From CAVZVZ01 sp963778895 (GTDB taxonomy: Bacteria > Actinomycetota > Acidimicrobiia > Acidimicrobiales > Acidimicrobilacustridaceae), in NCBI GenBank assembly GCA_963778895.1, contig CAVZVZ010000005.1:2170001-2234000 (forward strand): DNA of 64,000 bases, written 5' to 3'. The notes below the pieces were generated by a model. It ran no database searches. It saw only the letters and a list, made by a program, of their open reading frames with translations, and was not told where the DNA came from. The first letter of the stretch is position 1, and the number at the start of each line of letters is the position of its first letter. Positions 17,168 through 27,682 of this stretch are shown one piece after another. Both the position numbers and the translations under genes were made by a program.

Positions 17168-19715
17168 ATGCAGGTGTCGATGCCCCAGCGGCCAGCCTTG
17201 GCCTCACCTCGAACGGCGATGGTCGCCGTGGTTCTGCTGTTGGTCGCGTCGCTCGGTGTCGCGTTGGCGGGCCCTGAGAGGGCGGGGGCTTCAGTCGGGT
17301 CGCTGTCGGGTCCGGTCGGGGGTGGGTTCTGGCGTTCGTTCCTGCCGAAGGTGGGGGCGAACGGACAGGTCGTGGCGTACGCGACCGCGTTGCGGAACTT
17401 CGATGCGACCGCGCCGGTGGATCCGTTGCGGATCGGGGTGTATCTGCGGGATCGGAATACGTCCGCGGCCGTGAAGAACGTGAACGTGGTACGCCCGGTC
17501 GGCGGCGGTTTGCCGAACGGTGATTCGTATCCGTTGGGAGTGTCGCCGGATGCGGCGACGCGTTATGTGTTGTATTCGTCGGCGGCGTCGAACATCGTGG
17601 CGGGGGACACGAATGGTAAGCAGGATGTGTTCCTGTTCGATCGGGTTGCGGGTACGACGGAGCGGGTTTCTGTCGGTGGTGGTGGCACGCAGGGTGATGG
17701 CGATGTGTTCCGTGCTGCGATCAGTGGGAACACGGCTGGGGATGGGTTGGCGCCGCGTTATGTGGCGTTCGTGTCGGCGGCGTCGAATGTGGTGGCTGGT
17801 GACGTGAATGGCAAGGCCGATGTGTTCTTGCGTGATCGGGTGACGGGTACGACGACGTTGGTGTCGCGGGCGTCTGGGGTGAGTGGTGCGGCGGCGAACA
17901 GTGATTCGTTCGATGTGTCGGTGTCGGACAACGGTCGGTATGTGGCGTTTTCGTCGGGGGCGTCGAATTTGGTGGCGGGTGACACGAACAACGCGCCGGA
18001 TGTGTTCGTGCGTGACACGGTGGCGAACACGACCGAGCGGGTGTCGGTGGGCTTCATCGGTGAGGGCAGTGGTGGTTCGAGCACGCCGCAGATCTCGGCC
18101 GATGGCCGGTTCGTGGCGTTTGATTCCGACGCGGATGATTTGGTGCCGAACGACGACAACTTGTCGTATGACGTGTTCGTGCGGGATCGGCTGTCGGGTT
18201 CGACCGAGCGGGTGTCGGTGGGTCCCAATGGTGAGCAGGGCGAGGATGATTCGACGGACCCGTCGATGTCCCGCGACGGCCGTTACATCGCGTTCGAGTC
18301 CGACGCTGAGGAGTTCAGCGTCAACGATGGGAACATCTCGGCCGATGCGTATGTCCGGGACCGGTTGGCTCACAACACGGTCCGGGCGAGCGAGAAGAGC
18401 AACAACCTCGACGCGTTCGCCGATGCCGAAGACGCGGCGATCTCTCCCGAGGGCCAGTTCGTGGCCTTCGACATCGACTCGTCGGACTACAACGACACGA
18501 CCGATACCAACGACGACTACGACGTCTACATCAAGGACCTGAGCACCTTCTACAACAGCGCCGTCGTAGGCAGCCGCTTCCAGACCGTCACACCCAAGCG
18601 TCTGCTCGACACCGGGAGCAGTGGGACGCCGCTGGTTGCCGGTACCACCCGCGATCTCTTGGTCTCGGGCGCAACGACTGGTGTCCCGGCGAACGCGCAA
18701 GCGGTGATGCTGAACATCACGGCGTCGGGTGAGACGTCGGCGGGAGCCGATCTCGCGGTGTATCCGACGGGGCAGAGCAAGCCGAAGACCACCACGCTGT
18801 GGCCTCAGGTCGGCCGCACGGTCTCGAACGAGGTCGCCGTCAAGGTCGGCGCGAACGGCAAGGTCACCTTGGCTACCGCCAAGGGGTCGACCGACGTGTC
18901 CGTCGACGTGGTCGGCTACTTCGCGCCCGACGATGGCAACGCCTATGCGCCGGCACCTTCAGGGGCGCTGGTCAACACGGCCGGCGTTGCTGTCCCCGCG
19001 GGATGGCCCGCGCGCCAACCGCTCTCGGCCGGCGGATCGTTCGCCAAGATCGACGTGCCCGTGGCCGGCGTGGCCGACGTCCCTGCCAACGCCGCGGCGG
19101 TCGCCGCCTTCGTTTCGGTCAGCAGTCCATCGGTGACGGGATCGAAGGTCTCGGTGTTCCCGTCGGGTACGCCCGACCCGGGTCTCGGAACGCTGTACCC
19201 GCAGTCGGGTTCCGTGGTGACGAATCTCGTGGTGGTGCCCGTCGGCAGCGAACGGCAAGATCTCACTGGCTCTCGACAGCGGCACGGCCAACGTCTCGGT
19301 CGCACTGGCCGGTTATTACGGGCCGACCGGTTCTGATCTGTTCTTCCCTCTCGCCCCGGCGCGCGTGCTCGATACCAAGTCCACCAGCGCCACACTCGGC
19401 TTGCCCAACCGATCAGGTCCGCTCCTGCCTTTCCAGAGCGCCACGCTTGCGCCGGCCGGACGGGGCGGAATCCCGAACAACGCGGACACGGTCGTCCTCG
19501 GGCTCTCGGCGACCGACACGACCATGGCGGTCGGGGCGCTCGTCACGTACCCGACCGGTAGCCCACCGATCCTCACGGGGCTGAACTACCGCATCGGTAC
19601 GAACGTCGAGAGCACGGTGCCGTCCACGCTGGGCGCCGACGGCACGATGTCGTTCCTCAACTTCGCCACGACGTCGGTGAACCTGCTCGGCGATGTCTAC
19701 GGCTACTACCGGTAG
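17168..19715 (+). CDS. Secreted six-bladed beta-propeller (PD40/TolB-like) protein with three C-terminal VVGYF-type repeats (frameshift near 19249)
   Basis: ATG 17168 follows a good ribosome site (ggaggagaac). The N-terminus is a signal peptide (RTAMVAVVLLLVASLGVALA, cut near AGA). Six propeller units of about 45-50 residues follow, each with [YF]-V/I-A-F-x-S, an Asp-rich turn such as GDTNGKQDVFLFD, and TERVSVG. From about residue 475 there are three repeats of about 115-120 residues opening LLDTG and closing VVGYFAP, LAGYYGP and VYGYYR. A one-base indel near 19249 joins NLVVVPVGS to NGKISLALDSG, giving about 849 residues. Such proteins are secreted or surface-bound in environmental actinobacteria; function unknown. 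Codon choice in the propeller half differs from its neighbours. Confidence 0.82.
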
Positions 19716-19739
19716 GGACCTTCGGGGTGAAGTCGTGCG

Positions 19740-22303
19740 GTGATGCGGTGTCGTCGCCGTGGTCGTGTTGTTGGTCATGACGTTCGGAGCGCTGGCAATT
19801 CGCGTCCCGGAAGGACGGCCGCGGCGTCGCCCGGGTTCGATTGTCGGGTCGGCCAGTCGGGCGGTGGGTCTTGGCGATCGATCCAACCGAAGTTGGGCGG
19901 CGGGGGGACAGGTCGTGGCTGCGGTACGACGACGGGCGCTCTTACGCACTTGCGGTTCCGATCCGGCGCGACGCGATCCGTTCGGGCTCGGTGTGTACCT
20001 ACGGGACCGGACGCCGGGCGCCGGGGGGGGGTGAAGCACGATCGGGTGGCAACGTGTGCGTCCGATCGGCGGGGCGGGGTGCCCGATGGTGATTCGTTCC
20101 CCAGGGGTTGGCGGTGTCGCCGAGCGCGACGGATGCGGGGACGCGGTACGTGCTGTTTGCCTCGGCGGCGTCGAATCTCGTCCCCGGCGACACGAACGGC
20201 AAGCAGGATGTGTTCCTGTTCGACCGGGTGACGGGCACCACCGAGCGGGAGTCGGTCGGCTCCGGCGGCGCCAGGGCGATGGGTGAGTCGTTCCGTGCCG
20301 CCATGAGCGATGACGCGCGGTGGATCGCCTTCGTCTCCTCGGCCTAGCTCGTGCCGGTGGACACCAACGGAGTGGCCGATGTGTATCTGCGTGACCGGCA
20401 GACGTCGATACACAACCCTGTTGTCGCGAGCGTCCGGCTCCAATGGAGCCGGGCGAACGGCGTGCTCGTTCGATGTGGCGGTGTCGAACGACGCTCGGTT
20501 CGTGGCGTTCTCGTCGGCGGCATCGAATTTGGTATCGGGAGACACGAACAGCTCGCCCGGACATCTTCGTGCGTGACACGGTGGCGAACACGACGGAACG
20601 GGTGTCGGTGGGGTTCATGGGCGAGGGCAGCGGTGGCGTCGAGCACTCCGCAGATCTCGGCTGACGGCCGGTTCGTGGCCTTCGACTCCGCCGCCGACGA
20701 TTTGGTGCCCGAACGACGACAACCTTTCGTACGACGTGTTCGTGCGCGACCGGCTGTCCGGCTCGACCGAGCGGGTGTCGGTTGGTCCCAACGGGGAGCA
20801 GGGTGCGGACGACTCGACGGACCCGTCGATGTCGCGTGACGGTCGCTACATCGCGTTCCAGAGCGACGCCGAAGAATTCAGCCTCAGCGACGACAACTCT
20901 GTCGACCGACGCGTATGTGCGAGATCGGTTGGCTCGCAACACGGTGCGCGCGAGCGAGACGGCAACCGGCGTCGAGTCGGACTTCAGCGACTCGACGGAC
21001 GTCTCGATCTCCCCAGAGGGGCAGTTCGTCGCCTTCGACACCGACGCCGAGCGAGTTCGATGTCGACCGACGTCAACGACGACTTCGATGTGTACATCAA
21101 GGACCTGAACAGTTTCTACACCGGCAATCCCGGACGGTAGGTAGTCGGTTCCAGGGCGTTGCGCCGACGCGCTTGCTCGACACGCGCGCGAACAACGCCA
21201 AGCTGGTCGGACCCGACGACGCGTGACTCGCAGGTGACCGGAGGGGCGACCGGTGTGCCGAGCAACGCCACGGCGGTCGTCTTGAACGTCACGTCGACCG
21301 AGGCCACGACGGCCGCGGGCTACGTAACGGTTGGACCCACCGGCGCGTCTCGACACGGGCACGTCGAGCCTCAACCTGCAGCCGGGCGCGACCGTACCCA
21401 ACCTCGTCACGGTGAAGGTGGGCACGGGTGGCAAGGTGAGCCTGTACACCAACGCGGGGGCGGTGCATCTGATCGTCGACGTGTTCGGCTACTACGCGCC
21501 CGACGACGGTGACGCCTTCACGGGCATACAACCTGATCGCATCCTCGACACTCGCGACTGACAACGTTCCCGCCGTCTGGCCTTCGAAGCAGCCGTTCGT
21601 AGGGGGCACCGCCTTCGGTCAGATGGACCTGCCCGTCGCAGGAGTGGGCGATGTGCCGCCCGAGGCCGCGTTCGGTGGTGCTGAACATCACGTCGACCGA
21701 GGCGTCCACGGCGAACGGCTACGTCACGGTCGGCCCGACCGGCAACCTCAACACCGGCACGTCGAACCTGAACTTGCAGCCGGGCTACAACGTGCCGAAC
21801 CTCGCCATCGTGAAGGTGGGCACCGGCGGGAAGGTGAGTCTGTACACCAACGTCGGGAGCGTTCACCTGATCGTGGATGTGGTGGGGTACTACGGACCGT
21901 TCGGCGACGACCTGTTCTTCCCGCTGAAGCCGGCGCGGATCCTCGACTCCAGGTCGAGCGGCTCGAACACCTTGGTACCCAAGCTCAGTCCCATGGGCTC
22001 TGGCGCGGCGACAGACCTTCCGGTCGCCGGTAGTGGCCAAGTGCCGCTCAACGCCGATGCCGTCGTGATGAACGTGACGTCGACGCAGGCCAGTTCGAAC
22101 GGTGGGTTCACGACGGTGTGGCCCACGGGCACCGACGCGGCCACTTGCTTCCAGCCTCAACTACCGCGTCGGGATCAACGTACCGAATCTCGTACAGGTC
22201 AAGCTCGGCAACGACACGCGCCGACGACGCCGGCAAGGTCAGCTTGTACAACGGTTTCGGCACCGTGCAGTTGATCGCCGACGTCACCGGCTACTTCCGC
22301 TGA
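19740..22303 (+). pseudogene. Tandem, heavily frame-broken copy of the secreted propeller protein
   Basis: The same architecture as the preceding gene can be read, but only by changing frame at least ten times: a signal-like start (VVVLLVMTFGALAI), propeller units (YVLFASAASNLVPGDTNGK, FVAFDSAADDLVP, YIAFQSDAEEFSLSD, VYIKDLNSFY), then C-terminal repeats (RLLDTR, VVLNVTSTEATTAAGYVTVG, VPNLVTVKVGTGGKVSLYT, LIVDVFGYYAP, LIVDVVGYYGP, ADVTGYFR) ending with TGA at 22301. There is an in-frame TAG at about 20345, inside a propeller unit, and a run of about nine G near 20025. It is either a decaying duplicate or a poorly resolved repeat; similarity outside the indels is well kept, which favours sequence error for at least part of it. 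Confidence 0.7.
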
Positions 22304-22892
22304 TCACAGCTCGAAGAGCGTGCCCGGCTGGATGGTCGGTTCGTCGATCGGTTCCGTCAGGTCGACGTCGATGACCTCTTCGACGCGGTAGCAGCCGGAC
22401 CGCTTCGTCGACCGGCTCGTCGTCGAGATCCTTGGCGAGCAAGTAGCCCTTCGCCCGTTCGGCCTTCGGGTAGCGCGCCACGATCGCGTCGAACGCCGGG
22501 CCGTGGTTGTACTCGACGAGATGAGCGAGCTCGTGCACGAGCACGTAGTCGAGCACCCAGCTCGGGCAGTCGGTGAGGCGGGTCGAGATGCGAATGTCGC
22601 GCGTTCGCACCGAACACGACCCCCAGCGCGATCGTTGATTGGGAGCCCAGCGCACCGAATTGGGACGCGGCAGATCGAACGTACGGGCGAGCTTCATGGC
22701 TCGCGCTTGGAGATCGATGTGGTCCGAGCGGTACTTGCGTTCGAGCTTGGCGACGAGATCAGCGACGTACAGCTCCTCGTCGGCCTTGCTCATGCCCGCC
22801 GGGACCGACACCCGGATGACGCCGTCGACCATGTGGGCCTCGACGGTCTTGCGGCGCCGACGGCTGCGCACGACCTCGACGGGTAGGGCCAC
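22304..22892 (-). CDS. YgjP/SprT-like zinc metallopeptidase (WLM/DUF45 family, one frameshift near 22397)
   Basis: GTG 22892 start (MALPVEVVRSRRRRKTVEAH). The family core is present: basic strand motifs RSRRRRKT, then WAPNQRSRWGSCS and the zinc site VHELAHLVEYNHGPAF (His-Glu-x-x-His plus a third His). Near 22397 the frame moves so that DDEPVDEAVR continues as GCYRVEEVIDVDLTEPIDE and ends FEL at 22304, giving about 195 residues. YgjP-like proteins (COG1451) are putative metal-dependent hydrolases often linked to restriction-modification or repair, with no proven general role. Stop codons of this gene and the preceding plus-strand repeat gene abut. Confidence 0.85.
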
Positions 22893-22921
22893 GGTCTCTC
22901 GCTTTCTCGGGGTCGGACAGG

Positions 22922-23504
22922 TCAGAGCTGTGCGGGAACGGTCAGTTCGTCGTCGTCGAGCAAGGCAAGCCGCTCGCCGAGGACCAGCGCCGTGCCGGAG
23001 TGCGTGAGCGTGCGCCCGGACAGGTTCGCCAATCGGCCGCCGTGTTCGCCGTGGTGGCGTTCGATCGCGCCGATCACGCCCCCGTGGGTCACGACGACGA
23101 CCACGGCACCGCGGTAGGTGGATTCGAGGCGAGCCGAGCGCAGCGAGGGCGCGTTCGATCACGAGGTCGTCTTCTTCCCATCCCGGGGGCCGACGTGCCG
23201 ATTCGAGGTAGCCGGGCCAGGCGGCGTCGATCTCGTCGCGGGTGAGCCCCGACCACTCGGCGACGTCGCGCTCGACGAGATCGTCGTCGAGGACGACGGG
23301 CCCGACGCCGTTGGCTTCGGCAATGATCTCGGCGGTGACCCGGGCGCGTTCGAGCGGGGAAGCCACGATCACGTCGACGGCGCCGACCCGGCTCGCTGCC
23401 ACCACGGCCTGCCTCGAACCCAACTCGGAGAGCGGTGGGTCGGCCCGGCCTTGCCAACGACCGAGGTCGTTCCACTCCGACTGCGCGTGACGGAGGAGAA
23501 GCAT
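22922..23504 (-). CDS. Histidine phosphatase family protein (one frameshift near 23130)
   Basis: Phosphoglycerate-mutase-like phosphatase. The N-terminus LLLRHAQSEWNDLGRWQG carries the catalytic His in the RHG-type motif (here RHA), followed by PLSELGSRQA and VASPLERARVTAE with the phosphate-binding Arg. The last third is in another frame after an indel near 23130 and gives VVVVTHGGVIGAI with the second catalytic His. Repaired length about 193 residues. ATG 23504 is used; GTG 23513 is an alternative. Substrates range from sugar phosphates to nucleotides; none can be assigned. The gene shares a strand with the YgjP-like gene 29 bases downstream. Confidence 0.85.
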
Positions 23505-23605
23505 GGATGTCACCGCCGCAGACGGTAGCGGGCCGGTACGACACCCCTGTGCGAAATGCTCGGTGCGACCGGCGTGGGTCGGTGCGGCCAGTAGGCTCGC
23601 CGATC

Positions 23606-23845
23606 GTGGCCATCCTCCGCCTTTTCGCGTCGGCTCGCGAGGCGGCGGGCACCGCACGCGACGACGTCCCCGGTAGGACCGTCGGTGAGGTGCTCGACGG
23701 CGCAACGGCGCGTTATGGGCCGGCCTTCGCGTCGGTGCTCGAGCAGTGCCGGGTGTGGCGCAACGGCGAGCCGGCCGAGACCGACGTCGAGGTGACCGAC
23801 AAGGACGAGGTCGCCGTGCTGCCCCCGGTGTCGGGCGGGGCCTGA
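23606..23845 (+). CDS. MoaD/ThiS family sulfur-carrier-like protein
   Basis: A 79-residue ubiquitin-fold protein from GTG 23606: VAILRLFASAREAAGTARDDV, GRTVGEVLDGATARYG and the C-terminus EVAVLPPVSGGA. In active MoaD the tail ends exactly in Gly-Gly, which is adenylated and thiocarboxylated; here an Ala follows the pair, so the protein may be trimmed, may be altered, or may carry a sequence error at its end. No molybdopterin genes lie nearby. The start is supported by TAGGCT (23592-23597), 8 bases upstream. Confidence 0.8.
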   Translation: MAILRLFASAREAAGTARDDVPGRTVGEVLDGATARYGPAFASVLEQCRVWRNGEPAETDVEVTDKDEVAVLPPVSGGA

Positions 23846-23857
23846 GGCGGACGTTCG

Positions 23858-24803
23858 GTGGCCGGCACGAGCAAGCCCGACCCAGGGAAGCCCGACCCGA
23901 GCGGAAGCCCGACACAGGTTCGGCCAGCGACGCGGGTCAGGCCCCGGTCGGGAAGGTCGCGGCCGAATCGCCCTACGCGCCTCTGGCGGAAGCCCACGAT
24001 GCGCGTGAGCGGGCTCGAGCCGACGGCGAGGACTCCGCGTTCGTGTGGGTGGAGCGAATCGTCAGCGGCTACGACCTCGACGGCCCCCGTGTCCGCCTGG
24101 GGGTGGCCTGGTTCGCTGCTCGCGCTGGTGTGCGCTTGGGCGGGCATGGTCGCGGTGGCCGTGCTCTTCGGGATGATCGCGGGAGTTGCCGCCCTGCAGA
24201 CCTCCGCCGCTTGGCGTCGAGCCGGCTGGCGATCGAACCAGCTGCTCGCCGGTGTCGGCGCGGTCGCGGTCGCGCTCGCGGCCACTCTCGGGATCGCGTT
24301 CACGGGGCTGGCGCTGATCTTGTTCGTGGTGGTTGCCGTCGCGGTGGCGTACATCCAGACCGGGGCGCGTCCCGCCGCTGCCCCGGGCGGCGATCACGAT
24401 CCGCTGCGGTTTCTTCGTCGGCCTGGCCGCGGCCTCGGCGGTCTTGATCGATCGAACCGACGCGGCCGCGCTCATCACGCTGATCGTGCTGGTGTCGGGG
24501 TACGAGGTCGGTGACTTCCTCGTGGGTACGGGCGCGTCGAACCCGGTGGAAGGGCCGGTGGCGGGCATCGCGGCGGTCATCGTGTTGACGTTCGCGGTCT
24601 CGGTGTTCGAGTTCCCGCCCTTCGAATCCGGGTCGGCCTGGGTGTTCGGCGGTCTGGTTGCCGTACTCGCACCGCTCGGACGCTTCGCGGCGCCGATCCT
24701 GATGCCCGGACCTGATGCTCGGGTTCCCGCCCTGCGCCGCCTCGACTCGTACCTGCTCGTCACCCCGGTATGGGCCTGGATGCTGTGGGGGTATCTCCTC
24801 TGA
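23858..24803 (+). CDS. Integral membrane protein, unknown function (at least two frameshifts)
   Basis: A Pro/Ser-rich cytoplasmic N-terminus (MAGTSKPDPGKPDP...) leads to a conserved segment readable in another frame (ESPYAPLAEAHDARERA, DSAFVWVERIVSGYDLDGPR). Hydrophobic helices follow (LLALVCAWAGMVAVAVLFGMIAG, LLAGVGAVAVALAATLGIAF, LALILFVVVAVAVAYI) and after a second switch near 24400 FFVGLAAASAVLI, ALITLIVLVSGYEVGDFLVGTG and VAGIAAVIVLTFAVSVFEF. The part YEVGDFLVGTG...NPVEGPVAG loosely recalls phosphatidate cytidylyltransferase (CdsA), but I cannot support that call. Repaired length about 315 residues. It begins 13 bases after the MoaD-like gene. Confidence 0.6.
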
Positions 24804-24870
24804 TCGAGGGCCCAGCCCCGATCAGCCACACTCGATGAGGCAGGGAGGGCGGGAGTAGGCTGTCCACCGC

Positions 24871-25402
24871 ATGGATGCCACTGACCGATTGCTCAGCCCC
24901 GATCTGCTCGACGGGCTCGCGACGCGGCCGATCGACGAGGTCCGGACGCTGCGGGCTGAATGCGTCGAGGTCGAAACCGGTCTCTCCTACCTCCGGCGCA
25001 TGGTGCAGGGACCGCTCGACATCGTGCATCGCGAACAGACCCGTCGTTCCTCGGGGACCGAGGGCGGCGATCTGGCCACCCTGGTGGACGAGCTTGCCCG
25101 ACCTGCTGGCTGAGCACACCCGCAGCGCCGGGGTCGGCCGGTTGCCCCAGACGCTCGAGCCCACCACGGTCGATCCGGCGCTCCAGACCGAGCTCGATGC
25201 ACTGGTCGGCGGGGGCCGGGTGGCCACGGTCGCCGACATGAGCGACGCCGACCTCGACGAGCTCGCCACGGGATTGACGGCGTTCGAGCGGAAGGTCTCC
25301 GAGCAGCGACATGCGTACTTCGAGCGGATCGATGCCCTCCAGGCCGAGCTCACCCGGCGCTACCGCACGGGCGAGGCATCGGTCGAGTCGCTGCTCGACT
25401 GA
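24871..25402 (+). CDS. rsiG: RsiG-family anti-sigma factor with c-di-GMP-binding motifs (one frameshift near 25090)
   Basis: ATG 24871 (MDATDRLLSPDLLDGL). In Streptomyces, RsiG sequesters sigma-WhiG when bound to cyclic di-GMP through two helices each bearing E-x3-S-x2-R-x3-Q-x3-D. Here the first helix has the motif exactly (ETGLSYLRRMVQGPLD). After the frame switch near 25090 the second helix reads ERKVSEQRHAYFERID, where Phe takes the place of Gln. The family ending LQAELTRRYRTGEASVESLLD is also present. Repaired length about 176 residues. The likely role is c-di-GMP-dependent control of a WhiG/FliA-type sigma factor, which is not in this window. A -10 box (TAGGCT) lies 9 bases before the start. 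Confidence 0.82.
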
Positions 25403-25403
25403 C

Positions 25404-25922
25404 GTGAGTGATCTCGAGCAACGTTGGCGCGAGCTGGGTGAGTTCATCCGGGAGCAGCGCCGGGTCGGCCAGCTGTCCCTGCGGAAGCTCTCCGAGCGGT
25501 CGGGCATCTCGAACCCCTATCTGAGCCAGATCGAGCGGGGTCTGCGCCGGCCGTCGGCCGAGATCCTGCAGCAGATCGCCCGAGCCCTCGAGATCTCGGC
25601 CGAGACCCTCTATGTGCAGGCCGGCATGCTCGAGCCGCGGACCGACGACGTGGACGTGGTGAGCGAGATCCGCCGCGATCCGTCGCTGGCCGAGGACCAG
25701 AAGAAGACCCTGGTGCACATCTACCTGACGTTCCGAGCCGAGCACGATGCACCCGATGAGCTGCCGCGAGTACAGAGGCCGGCTGACGATCCCGGCCGAG
25801 ACTCCCGGCGGAATCTGCCGGCGAACGGGTGGGTTAGGTGTCCTCGGTGGGCTCTCTCGCGATCATCTCGATGCACACGTCACCGCTGGTCCAGCCGGGC
25901 ACGGGTGACAGCGGCGGCATGA
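25404..25922 (+). CDS. XRE-family helix-turn-helix regulator (3' end uncertain)
   Basis: GTG 25404 starts one base after the rsiG stop, so the two are coupled. The N-terminal 80 residues are a Cro/C1-type HTH: FIREQRRVGQLSLRKLSERSGISNPYLSQIERGLRRPSAEILQQIARALEISAETL. A short helical tail follows (DVVSEIRRDPSLAEDQKKTLVHIYLTFRAEH). After about residue 125 the frame becomes Arg/Pro-rich and overlaps the next gene by 85 bases, so a frameshift near 25775 and a true end near 25790-25830 are likely. The domain resembles small actinobacterial regulators found beside rsiG-like genes; its targets are unknown. Confidence 0.75.
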   Translation: MSDLEQRWRELGEFIREQRRVGQLSLRKLSERSGISNPYLSQIERGLRRPSAEILQQIARALEISAETLYVQAGMLEPRTDDVDVVSEIRRDPSLAEDQKKTLVHIYLTFRAEHDAPDELPRVQRPADDPGRDSRRNLPANGWVRCPRWALSRSSRCTRHRWSSRARVTAAA

Positions 25923-27058
25923 ACGTCTACGTGCGGGAGCTCGTGGCCTCCCTCGCCCAGGCCGGTGTCGGCTCGAACGTGTACGTACGCACCTGGCGTG
26001 ACGGCCTGGCCCCCGAAGTCGAGGTCGAGCCCGGGTTCCGTGTGATCCACGTCGACGCCGGGCCCGTCGATCTCCCCAAGGAGCAGCTGCCCGACGTCAT
26101 CGACACCTTCACGCGGGCGTGCGCGACCACCTGCGCCGCGACGGCGACGTGCAGGCGATCCACGCCAACTACTGGTTGTCGGGCATCGCCGGGCATCAGT
26201 TGAAACACGAGCTCGACCTGCCGCTCGTGTCGACGTTCCACACCCTCGCTCGGGTGAAGGCCGAGGTCGGCGACGAGGAGCCGCTGCGTCGCGTGAACGC
26301 CGAGTCCGACGTCATCGGTTGCTCCGACGCGATCCTCGCGTCCTGCACGGCCGAAGCCGATCAGCTCGTCGAGCTGTACGACGCGCCGCGCCAGCGCATC
26401 GAGATCGTGCCGCCCGGTGTCGACCATGCGTTCTTCTCGCCCGGTGATCGCCGTGGTGCGCGGTACGCGCTCGGCCTGGCCGACCATCCCGTGTTGCTGT
26501 TCGTCGGGCCGGATCCAACCGCTCAAGGGGTTGTTGGTCGCGATCGAGGCCCTCGCCCTGTTGGACGACCCGACCGCGGTGCTCGTCGTCGTGGGCGGCC
26601 CGAGCGGTGTCGACGGCCCCGCCGAGTTGGCCCGTGCGCACCGGCTCCTCGACGACCTGGGTCTGCACGGCCAGGTCCGGTTCGTGCCGCCGCAGCCACA
26701 TCACCTGCTGTCGACGTACTACCGCGCCGCCGACGTGTGCATCGTGCCGAGCCGGTCCGAGTCCTTCGGGCTGGTCGCGCTCGAGGCGGCCGCGTGTGGC
26801 ACCCCGGTGGTCGCCGCCGCGGTCGGCGGGCTGACTTCGATCGTCGAGGACGGCCGCACCGGGGTGTTGGTCGACGACCGTGCCGCACTGTCCTTCGCCG
26901 ACGCCTGCCGCAGCTGCTCGACGATCGGGCACTCGGCGACGCCATGGCCGACGGCCGCCGCCGAACGAGCCCGCAGCTACACGTGGTCGATCACCGCGGC
27001 CCGTCTGCGCCGGCTCTATGCCGATCTCGCGTTGCGATCGCCCGTCAGCTGTTCGTGA
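25838..27058 (+). CDS. mshA: MshA-type GT4 glycosyltransferase, first step of mycothiol synthesis (about four frameshifts)
   Basis: MshA transfers GlcNAc from UDP-GlcNAc to inositol-3-phosphate. The diagnostic N-terminus is present (IISMHTSPLVQPGTGDSGGMNVYVREL), then in shifted frames AIHANYWLSGIAGHQLK, LVSTFHTLARVKAEVGDEE, IEIVPPGVDHAFFSP, RIQPLKGLLVAIEAL, VPSRSESFGLVALEAAACGTPVVAAAVGGL and the C-terminal SYTWSITAARLRRLYADL. Switches lie near 26105, 26520, 26912 and 26965. Repaired length about 406 residues, slightly short of M. tuberculosis MshA. The YbjN-like gene directly after it repeats the mycobacterial order (Rv0486-Rv0487), which strengthens the call. Confidence 0.85.
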
Positions 27059-27076
27059 CGATCGCCGGGACCTTCG

Positions 27077-27560
27077 ATGGCCGACGAGATCGCGACACCT
27101 GAGGAGCTCGCCGTGGTGGAGGCGTTGCTCGACGCCTGGTTCGCGGAGCAACTCGCCGAGAATCCGGTGGTCGACGCGGTGGAGAAGGAGCGCGAGCCGC
27201 TGAGCAGTGAGCGTCGGTGGTTCGTCCGGGTACTCGGCGAGGAGAAGGACGTCTTCACCATCTGGTACTCGTTGCGGCAGCGCACGTTGCACTACGAGAC
27301 CTACGTCATGCCGGCGCCCGAGGAGAACCATGCCGCGTTCTACGAGCACCTGCTGCGGCGCAACCTCAAGCTCAACGGCGCCGCCTTCGCCGATCGGTGT
27401 GGAGGACGCGGTCTTCCTCGTCGGCCAACTGCCGGTGCACGCGGTCGACCGAGGCGAGCTCGATCGCATCCTCGGCTCGCTCTACACCTACGTCGAGCAG
27501 TTCTTCCGCCCGGCCCTGCGGATCGGGTTCGCGTCCCGGTTCGGCGGCTTGAACATCTTC
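27077..27560 (+). CDS. YbjN domain-containing protein (frameshift near 27393; 3' end unresolved)
   Basis: ATG 27077 (MADEIATPEELAVVEALLDAW). The family fold, which resembles type III secretion chaperones, is seen in RWFVRVLGEEKDVFTIWYSLRQRTLHYETYVMPAPEENHAAFYEHLLRRN. After an indel near 27393 it continues IGVEDAVFLVGQLPVHAVDRGELDRILGSLYTYVEQFFRPALRIGF. The frame then runs into a region unlike protein and probably ends near 27560. Position directly behind mshA matches Rv0487 of M. tuberculosis. Function unknown; the gene neighbourhood is conserved across actinobacteria. Confidence 0.78.
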
Positions 27561-27682
27561 GATAACTTTCCATTGTCTTTCAAGTTCTTCGCCCTAAGGT
27601 GCGGCCGGCGCCCGGGCGGCCGTCGGTGGAAGTCGCTTGGGGAAGAGGCTGGCCGTCGTGAGGCTTCCCGGGCGCTCCCGAA

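Noticed and set aside
17291..18700. A 469-residue Arg/His-rich minus-strand frame
   Set aside because: It mirrors the repeated propeller coding sequence and has no family character.
23858..24803. CdsA-type phosphatidate cytidylyltransferase
   Set aside because: Only a loose resemblance in one loop, and the gene is frame-broken; not enough for a functional name.
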